NCBI GenBank assembly: GCA_026416095.1
Contig: JAOAFV010000027.1
Location: 21,087 to 85,086, forward strand
Direction of reading: 5' to 3'
Source of the DNA: Bacteroidales bacterium
Lineage (GTDB): Bacteria > Bacteroidota > Bacteroidia > Bacteroidales > GWA2-32-17
Length of the DNA stretch: 64,000 nt
The first letter of the stretch is position 1. Every line of letters starts with the position of its first letter. Below are positions 58,112 to 64,000 of this stretch, in pieces. The notes under the pieces were generated by a model. The model was not told where the DNA came from and ran no database searches. It worked only from the letters and a program-made list of their open reading frames with translations. Position numbers and translations under genes: made by a program.

Positions 58112-60463
58112 ATGACAAATAGCACACAGGGAAAAAGAAAAAACAATAATAAATCAAGCAAGTTCATTATAACATTATGGTGCATTTTTATTAGTGTATT
58201 AGTTTTTTCTTTTTTATTTATGTATTTAATCTCCATTGGAAAATTTGGGTACATGCCAGATCTCGATGAAATAGAAAATCCAAAATTTAAAATTGCCACC
58301 GAAGTAATATCGGCCGATAGTGTTGTATTAGGCACTTTTTTTGCAGAAAATAGAACCTTTGTAAAATACAACGAAATATCGCCACATGTGATCAATGCCC
58401 TTATTGCAACCGAAGATATTAGGTTTTACCAACATTCTGGAATAGATTTAAAAGCAATACTGCGTGTTTTATTTACAGGTGGTAAAAAAGGTGGCGGTAG
58501 TACCATTTCTCAGCAATTGGCAAAATTACTTTTTCCACGCGAAGAATTCTCAACTTTAATACAAAAAATTACCAGAAAGCTAAGAGAATGGATAATGGCT
58601 GTAAAAATAGAAAGACGATATACGAAAGAAGAAATAATAACCCTTTACTTGAATAAATTCGACTTTTTAAACCTTGCAGTTGGTATTAAATCTGCAGCTA
58701 AGGTATATTTCAATAAAACTCAAGATAAGTTAAATATTGAAGAAGCAGCAATGTTAATAGGTATGTGTAAAAACCCTTCTCTTTATAATCCTCTCAAGCG
58801 ACCTGAACTTACTCTAAAAAGAAGAAACATAGTATTACATCAGATGTACAAATATAATTTCATATCACAGCAACAATATGATTCTCTTAAAAAAATTCCT
58901 TTGAAATTAAATTTTCAGAGGGTAGATCATAAAGAAGGTATTGCTACTCATTTTAGGGAATTTTTAAGATTATTCATGACAGCTAAAAAACCAGATTCAA
59001 CACTTTATACCGACAAAATTCAATATTCTATCGATACTTTATTTTGGAATAACAATCCCTTATATGGGTGGTGCAATAAAAATTATAAGCCCGATGGTAA
59101 TACCTACGATTTATATAAAGATGGATTAAAAATATATGTTACCATAGATAGCAGAATGCAAAAATATGCAGAAGATGCAGTTAAAGAACATATAGGTGGA
59201 TATTTGCAAAAGCTATTTTATAAAGATATAAAAAATCGTAAAATTCCTCCTTTCGATAACATGCTTACAAAAAAAGAGATAGAAGAAATAATAATAACAT
59301 CAATAAAAAGGAGCGAAAGGTATCAAAACCTAAAGAAAAGAGGTTTATCTGAAAAGGAAATAATGAGAATTTTCAAAATACCTGTAAAAACTACCGTTTT
59401 TTCTTGGGAAGGAGAAAAAGATACTTTAATTTCACCTTACGATTCTATATTGTATCATAAATATTTTTTAAGAGCATCTTTAGTATCGATAGAACCACAA
59501 ACTGGTCATGTAAAAGCTTACGTTGGTAATATAAATTTTAAATACTTTGCCTACGACATGGTTTTTAAAGGACGCCGACAAGTTGGATCAACATTCAAAC
59601 CATTTTTATATGCTCTTGCAATGCAAGAAGGACTTACTCCTTGTTACGAGGTTCCAAACTTACCTGTTACCTTTGAAATGCCCGATGGAACATTATGGAT
59701 TCCTAAAAACAGTTCAAAAACTAAAAGAGACGGACAAATGGTTACACTAAGATGGGCATTAGCCAACTCCATAAACTACATTAGTGCATGGCTCATGAAA
59801 AGATATTCACCAGAAGCTGTTGTTACTATTGCTAGGAAAATGGGAATATATAGCCATCTAGATCCTGTTCCTTCTCTTTGTCTTGGGGTTTCCGATATTT
59901 CCTTACTCGAAATGACTAGTGCATTTTCCACTTTTGCAAATAAAGGGATTCATGTAGATCCTATTTTTGTCACTCATATAACCGATGCTTATGGCAATGT
60001 GCTTGCTAATTTCAAACCAAAACAAACCGAAGCTATTAGCGAAGAAACAGCTTTTAAAATGATCGATCTATTAAGATCAGTGGTTCAACAAGGAACTAGT
60101 TGGCGCTTAAAAGGTCGTTATAATGTTTTGTGCGATGTTGCTGCAAAAACAGGTACCACTCAAAATCAATCTGATGGTTGGTATATAGGCGTCATTCCTA
60201 ACCTTGCCACAGGTATTTGGGTAGGTGGCGAAGAACGAAGCATTCATTTTAGAAGCTTAGAATTAGGTCAAGGCGCCAACATGGCTTTACCAATTTGGGC
60301 ATATTTTATGAAAAAAGTATTTAGCGATAATAGTCTAAATAAAAAATACTCTCCTCATAATACTTTTATTCCTCCCAGTTCATATAAACCCGATCCTGCT
60401 TGTTATAAAACTTTACCCTATGAAAAACCCGATGAAGTTTTAGAAGGTATAATTTTAAATTAA
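58112..60463 (+). CDS. Class A penicillin-binding protein (PBP1A type)
   Basis: This bifunctional enzyme polymerises and cross-links peptidoglycan at the cytoplasmic membrane. The 783-residue protein has a short cytoplasmic tail, one membrane helix (residues about 22-44), a GT51 transglycosylase domain (ALIATEDIRFYQHSGID, GGGSTISQQLAKLL) and a transpeptidase domain with Ser493 in GSTFKPFLYAL, SINYIS as the SxN motif and KTGTT at 679-683. The 47-base gap to topA on the other strand must contain both promoters. prfB begins eight bases after its stop. Confidence 0.95.
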   Translation: MTNSTQGKRKNNNKSSKFIITLWCIFISVLVFSFLFMYLISIGKFGYMPDLDEIENPKFKIATEVISADSVVLGTFFAENRTFVKYNEISPHVINALIATEDIRFYQHSGIDLKAILRVLFTGGKKGGGSTISQQLAKLLFPREEFSTLIQKITRKLREWIMAVKIERRYTKEEIITLYLNKFDFLNLAVGIKSAAKVYFNKTQDKLNIEEAAMLIGMCKNPSLYNPLKRPELTLKRRNIVLHQMYKYNFISQQQYDSLKKIPLKLNFQRVDHKEGIATHFREFLRLFMTAKKPDSTLYTDKIQYSIDTLFWNNNPLYGWCNKNYKPDGNTYDLYKDGLKIYVTIDSRMQKYAEDAVKEHIGGYLQKLFYKDIKNRKIPPFDNMLTKKEIEEIIITSIKRSERYQNLKKRGLSEKEIMRIFKIPVKTTVFSWEGEKDTLISPYDSILYHKYFLRASLVSIEPQTGHVKAYVGNINFKYFAYDMVFKGRRQVGSTFKPFLYALAMQEGLTPCYEVPNLPVTFEMPDGTLWIPKNSSKTKRDGQMVTLRWALANSINYISAWLMKRYSPEAVVTIARKMGIYSHLDPVPSLCLGVSDISLLEMTSAFSTFANKGIHVDPIFVTHITDAYGNVLANFKPKQTEAISEETAFKMIDLLRSVVQQGTSWRLKGRYNVLCDVAAKTGTTQNQSDGWYIGVIPNLATGIWVGGEERSIHFRSLELGQGANMALPIWAYFMKKVFSDNSLNKKYSPHNTFIPPSSYKPDPACYKTLPYEKPDEVLEGIILN

Positions 60464-60471
60464 TATAAGTT

Positions 60472-61573
60472 ATGATAACTATCGAAAACATAGAAGCACT
60501 AAAAAAAAGAGCAGAAGAGCTAAGGAGGTTTCTTTGACATCGATAATAAAATAAAAAAAATAGAAGAAGAACAGAAAAAAACCGAAGATCAAAACTTTTG
60601 GAATAATCCAAATGTTGCCGAAGATGTTTTAAAAAAAATTGCTAACTTAAAAAAACAAGTTAACGAATATAATAATATAAAAGACAGCCTTGAAGAGCTT
60701 GAAGTTATCTATGAATTTTATAAAAACAACGAATCTACAGAAAAAGAAGTCGAAGATGCATATTTTAAAGTAAAAGAAATGATCGAAAAAACAGAATTTA
60801 AAATAATGTTGCAAGAAGAAGAAGACAAGTTATCGGCATATTTGAGAATAAACAGTGGAGCTGGTGGTACCGAAAGTTGCGATTGGGCTCAAATGTTACT
60901 ACGAATGTATCAACGATGGGGCGAAAAACACGATTATATAGTAAAAATTGTTGACATTTTACCAGGCGACGAAGCGGGTATAAAATCAGCACTTCTTGAG
61001 TTCGAAGGGGAATATGCTTATGGCTTCTTAAAAAGCGAAACTGGCGTACACCGCTTAGTAAGAATATCGCCATTTAACGCTCAAGGAAAAAGGCAAACTA
61101 GCTTCGCATCGGTATTCGTATTTCCAAGAGTTGATGAAAATATAGAAATAATAATCAACCCCGCCGATATTGTTTGGGAAACTTTTAGGTCAAGTGGTCC
61201 TGGCGGGCAAAATGTAAATAAAGTAGAAACTGGTGTCCGCTTGCGTCATATACCCACCGGTATTGTTATTGAAAATCAAGAAACTCGTTCACAATTTCAA
61301 AATAAAGAAAATGCACTTAGGCTCCTAAAATCGCAACTATACGAGCTTGAACTAAGAGAAAAAAGAAAAAAAATAGAAGAACTAGAAGAGCAAAAACAAA
61401 AAATAGAATGGGGCTCTCAAATACGATCTTATGTGTTACACCCTTATAAATTGGTAAAGGATCATCGAACTAATTTCGAAACAAGTAATGCATTTGCTGT
61501 TCTCGATGGCGATATTGACGAATTTATAAAAGCATACCTAATGGAATATGGTAGTAAAAGTAATAAAATTTAA
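60472..61573 (+). CDS. prfB: Peptide chain release factor 2, with programmed +1 frameshift
   Basis: RF2 ends translation at UGA and UAA. A first frame of 21 codons from ATG at 60472 ends at TGA (60535-60537); a +1 shift at CTT TGA C continues as DIDNKIKKIEEEQ in the second frame to 61573, giving 366 residues, the normal RF2 length. The SPF tripeptide that reads UGA is in VRISPFNAQGK, and the catalytic GGQ is in SSGPGGQNVNKVETG. The in-frame UGA makes synthesis self-regulating: low RF2 favours the shift. The apparent start at 60779 is internal. The gene follows the penicillin-binding protein by eight bases. Confidence 0.96.
60523..60538 (+). promoter_or_regulatory. Programmed +1 frameshift site of prfB
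   Basis: The bases AGGAGG (60523-60528), three spacer bases TTT, then CTT-TGA-C form the classic RF2 recoding site: an internal Shine-Dalgarno-like sequence placed just upstream of the slippery CTT and the UGA stop. Confidence 0.93.
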
Positions 61574-62180
61574 TATTGTATTTCTTTCTATTTTTATTTG
61601 TAATATTCAATCTTTGTCGCAAGGTTTTAAAGCTGGCCTAAACGTTGGTTTTGTAGCCTCGCAGGTAGATGGCGATAGATTAGATGGCTATAATAAACCC
61701 GCAATAACTGCTGGAATTTTTTCAAAATATCTTATTTCAAATAAAAATTCGTTTTATATAGCAATTAATTATATACAAAAAGGCAGTCGAAAACTAGCTA
61801 ATCCAGAAATACCCGACGATAGATACTATATACTTAGGCTAAATTATATTGAAATACCTATTATGGCTATTATAAAAATACCTCTTGAAAGCAAAATAAA
61901 ATTACCATATTTTGAAAGTGGTATTGTATTTGGTTATTTATTTAAGGCAAGAGAAGACGTGGATGGTACAGGTTTTATTGAACCAATTCCACCTTTTAAA
62001 AAGTATGATATTCCTTTTAGAATTGGATTAAACTATATTGTAAATAACCATTTTGAACTGAAGGCTCATTATTCTTACTCTTTAATTCCAATTCGCCCAC
62101 ACCCCGGTAATAAAACTTGGTATTTCGATAGAGGACAATACAATAATTACTTAATTTTTAGTGTATTTTATACATTTTAA
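61548..62180 (+). CDS. PorT-family outer-membrane beta-barrel protein
   Basis: The 210-residue protein has a signal peptide (IVFLSIFICNIQSLSQ) and an eight-strand-like small barrel, starting with GFKAGLNVGFVASQVDGDR and ending YNNYLIFSVFYTF with a terminal phenylalanine. The first strands resemble the PorT-like family, so outer-membrane location is likely. It is distinct enough from true PorT that a role in secretion is not claimed. The ATG at 61548 lies 26 bases inside prfB; no later ATG precedes the signal peptide, so coupling to prfB is likely. Confidence 0.75.
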   Translation: MVVKVIKFNIVFLSIFICNIQSLSQGFKAGLNVGFVASQVDGDRLDGYNKPAITAGIFSKYLISNKNSFYIAINYIQKGSRKLANPEIPDDRYYILRLNYIEIPIMAIIKIPLESKIKLPYFESGIVFGYLFKAREDVDGTGFIEPIPPFKKYDIPFRIGLNYIVNNHFELKAHYSYSLIPIRPHPGNKTWYFDRGQYNNYLIFSVFYTF

Positions 62181-62262
62181 AAACTCTTTTGCTACTTTAA
62201 TACATATTTAAAGATCATGAATTACTTCTTAAAAAATTTTTTAATCTTTATAATAAAATTTT

Positions 62263-62270
62263 TAACTTTG
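62263..62270 (+). promoter_or_regulatory. Probable -7 box of the right-edge TPR gene
   Basis: TAACTTTG fits TAnnTTTG and ends 18 bases before the ATG at 62289. No TTG lies at the usual -33 distance. Confidence 0.4.
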
Positions 62271-62288
62271 AAAAAAATTCTTAACTAA

Positions 62289-64000
62289 ATGAAAAATTTA
62301 TCATTATTTTTTTTAATCATAACATTTTTCTTCTCCTGCAAGCAAAAGCAGCAAGAACAAAAAAACATAATAGGCAAACCATTACCCGAAAACATTGATT
62401 CTCTCAAACAACTTCTTGCAACTACCACTACCGATACTCTTAAAATGCGAATTCTCGACAAAATGGCAAAAATTGAAATAAGCGATAGTTTAAGACAAAT
62501 TTACGATACCCAACTTGAACAATTACTAAACAAATACGCAACAAAAAAATTATCTCTATTAGAAAAAAAACTGCTAAAAAAATACCAAGCAAACATCTTA
62601 AACCGCAAAGGTATTTTATATTACAACAAAAGCAAATACAATGAAGCTTTAGAATATTACAATAAAAGTTTAAAAATATTTGAAGAAATTGGAGATAAAA
62701 AAGGTATTGCTTCAAGTTTAAATAATATTGGAAATATTTATTACCTTCAAGGCGACTATTCTAAAGCTTTGGAATATTATAGTAAAAGTTTAAAAATACG
62801 TGAAGAAATTGGAGATAAACAAGGTATTGCTAAGAGTTTACATAATATTGGACTTATTTATTCCAATCAAGGCGACTATCCTAAAACTATTGAATATTAT
62901 AGTAAAAGTTTAAAAATAAGTGAAGAAATTGGAGATAAACAAGGTATTGCTTACTGTCTAAATAATATTGGAAATATTTATAAAGATCAAGGCGACTATT
63001 CTAAAGCTTTGGAATATCATAGTAAAAGTTTAAAAATCTTTGAAGAACTTGGAGATAAACAAGATATTGCTATGAGTCTAAATAATATTGGACTTATTTA
63101 TTCCGATCAAGGCGACTATTCTAAAGCTTTGGAATATTTTAGTAAAAGTTTAAAAATCTGTGAAGAAATTGGAGATAAACAAGGTATTGCTACTAGTCTA
63201 AATAATATTGCAGGTATTTATTACAATCAAGGCGACTATTCTAAAGCTATTGAATATTTTAGTAAAAGTTTAAAAATCTGTGAAGAAATTGGAGATAAAT
63301 ATGCGTATTCCAATGCGCTTTCAAATTTAAGCAGTACATATGTAAAACAAAAACAAATAACCTTAAGTCACCAATATGCCCATAAAGCTTATAAAATAGC
63401 TAAAGAAACTGGAAATGTAGAAAACATAAGAGATGCAGCAAAAATCCTTGATACTATCTATTATGTTTTAGGAAATTATAAACTATCGCGTCAATATTAC
63501 GAAGAATACATTAAAATGCGCGATAGTCTGCAAAGCGAAGAAGCAAAGAAAAAGGCCACACAACAATATTATCGTTACCAATACGAAAAGAAAGCAGCAG
63601 CCGATAGCGTTGCTTTTGCAAAAGAAATGAAAATTAAAAACATAGAAATAGCAAAACAAAAATCCGAAGCCCGAAAAAACAAAATAATTGCAGCTATAAG
63701 TATTGCAGGAATAATTATTACATTAGTTTTTTTAGTGTTTATATATCGTTCATTACAAACTACTCGTCGTCAGAAACGCATAATAGAAGAGCAGAAGCAA
63801 ATAGTAGATTCGAAGAATATGGAGTTAGCAAAACAGAACGATGAGATAAAACGTCAGCGCGACGAAATTGCTACACAGAAAGATGAGATTCAAAACCAGC
63901 GCGATACCATTCAAAAACAGAAAGAAGAAATAGAATATATACACAACGAGTTAAAGTCGAGCATTACTTATGCAAAGCGCATACAGGAGGCGGTATTACC
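62289..64000 (+). CDS. TPR lipoprotein with membrane helix and probable SpoIIE-type output, cut by the window edge
   Basis: The frame opens at ATG 62289 and is still open at 64000 (570 codons seen). It starts with a lipoprotein signal peptide (LIITFFFSC, Cys17), then TPR repeats at about residues 105-345, of which five and a half are near-copies at the DNA level (62641-63300). A membrane helix follows (IAAISIAGIIITLVFLVFIY), then a glutamine/lysine coiled coil and the motif SSITYAKRIQEAVLP, which in the complete protein at 37185-39269 leads directly into a PP2C/SpoIIE phosphatase domain. The same output domain is therefore expected beyond the edge, though a histidine kinase cannot be excluded. 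The lipobox plus a later membrane helix would tether both ends of the sensor. Confidence 0.8.
   Translation, partial: MKNLSLFFLIITFFFSCKQKQQEQKNIIGKPLPENIDSLKQLLATTTTDTLKMRILDKMAKIEISDSLRQIYDTQLEQLLNKYATKKLSLLEKKLLKKYQANILNRKGILYYNKSKYNEALEYYNKSLKIFEEIGDKKGIASSLNNIGNIYYLQGDYSKALEYYSKSLKIREEIGDKQGIAKSLHNIGLIYSNQGDYPKTIEYYSKSLKISEEIGDKQGIAYCLNNIGNIYKDQGDYSKALEYHSKSLKIFEELGDKQDIAMSLNNIGLIYSDQGDYSKALEYFSKSLKICEEIGDKQGIATSLNNIAGIYYNQGDYSKAIEYFSKSLKICEEIGDKYAYSNALSNLSSTYVKQKQITLSHQYAHKAYKIAKETGNVENIRDAAKILDTIYYVLGNYKLSRQYYEEYIKMRDSLQSEEAKKKATQQYYRYQYEKKAAADSVAFAKEMKIKNIEIAKQKSEARKNKIIAAISIAGIIITLVFLVFIYRSLQTTRRQKRIIEEQKQIVDSKNMELAKQNDEIKRQRDEIATQKDEIQNQRDTIQKQKEEIEYIHNELKSSITYAKRIQEAVL
62641..63300 (+). 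repeat. 5.5 tandem copies of a 120-bp TPR-coding unit
   Basis: Units start at 62641, 62761, 62881, 63001, 63121 and (half) 63241 with an exact 120-base period, equal to 40 codons. Core segments such as GGCGACTATTCTAAAGC and AGTAAAAGTTTAAAAAT recur almost unchanged. Counting by eye, units 63001-63120 and 63121-63240 differ at about 12 of 120 positions. Changes cluster in codons for a few exposed TPR residues. Confidence 0.92.

Noticed and set aside
60472..60779. prfB as a frameshifted pseudogene or a short protein starting at 60779
   Set aside because: The frame change is at the classic CTT-TGA-C recoding site with an upstream AGGAGG, and the joined product has normal RF2 length and motifs.
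62641..63300. Regularly spaced direct repeats that could suggest a CRISPR array
   Set aside because: The repeats are contiguous 120-base units with no unique spacers and stay in frame as TPR codons of one gene.

Overview
The window is AT-rich chromosomal DNA from a member of the Bacteroidota, most likely an anaerobic fermenting Bacteroidales-type bacterium. The phylum call rests on a complete type IX secretion core operon (PorP/SprF, GldK, GldL, GldM, GldN), on gldF-gldG next to dnaN, on lipoproteins and small beta-barrels typical of the phylum, and on repeated TAnnTTTG promoter -7 boxes. The lifestyle call is an inference from a pta-ackA-ptb-buk cluster (acetate and butyrate or branched acyl-phosphate kinases), the [FeFe]-hydrogenase maturase HydF, and NADP-type glutamate dehydrogenase. 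No prophage, CRISPR array, restriction system or transposase gene was found; almost everything is core or phylum-specific genome.

Layout. 1-5 kb: a PEP/pyruvate-binding-domain protein cut by the left edge, convergent with a Crp/Fnr-type regulator, then gdhA. 5-10.4 kb: dnaK with a strong terminator that belongs to a small inverted-repeat unit, a lipoprotein, panB, an RluA-type pseudouridine synthase and a conserved unknown. 10.8-15.5 kb: gldF, gldG, a DUF4340 protein and dnaN. 15.7-24.6 kb: ftsE, a 1020-residue TPR protein coupled to an outer-membrane barrel, gyrB and hydF. 24.6-30.8 kb: a long gene-free stretch, recO with a coupled membrane protein, guaA, gpsA, pgi. 30.8-36.2 kb: buk, ptb, ackA, pta and a polyprenyl diphosphate synthase. 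36.5-42 kb: an unrecognised gene, a TPR/SpoIIE-type phosphatase, a moaC / MOSC-MogA / RNase H operon with start-stop overlaps, and a secreted coiled-coil/SH3-like protein. 42-48.3 kb: tRNA-Lys, rnr, rpiB, polA, tRNA-Val. 48.3-58.1 kb: gldN-gldM-gldL-gldK-porP, an arginase-fold pseudoenzyme and topA, all leftward. 58.1-64 kb: a class A penicillin-binding protein, prfB with its programmed frameshift, a PorT-like barrel, and a TPR lipoprotein cut by the right edge that carries an exact-period 120-bp tandem repeat.

How the genes work together. PorP/SprF with GldKLMN form the trans-envelope core and proton-driven motor of type IX secretion; gldFG are classically linked to gliding. Pta-AckA and Ptb-Buk each convert an acyl-CoA to acyl-phosphate and then acid plus ATP, so the four genes form a two-track substrate-level phosphorylation unit. 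MoaC and the MOSC-MogA fusion belong to molybdenum cofactor synthesis. Two TPR/membrane/PP2C-type proteins (one complete, one cut) suggest a signalling family with periplasmic TPR sensors and cytoplasmic phosphatase output.

The most noteworthy observations are the 120-bp DNA-level TPR repeats at the right end, the three-armed inverted repeat after dnaK, the arginase-like protein without metal ligands next to the secretion operon, the paired acyl kinase cluster, and recurrent promoters lying only a few bases from start codons. Nothing here can be claimed with confidence as an undescribed system.
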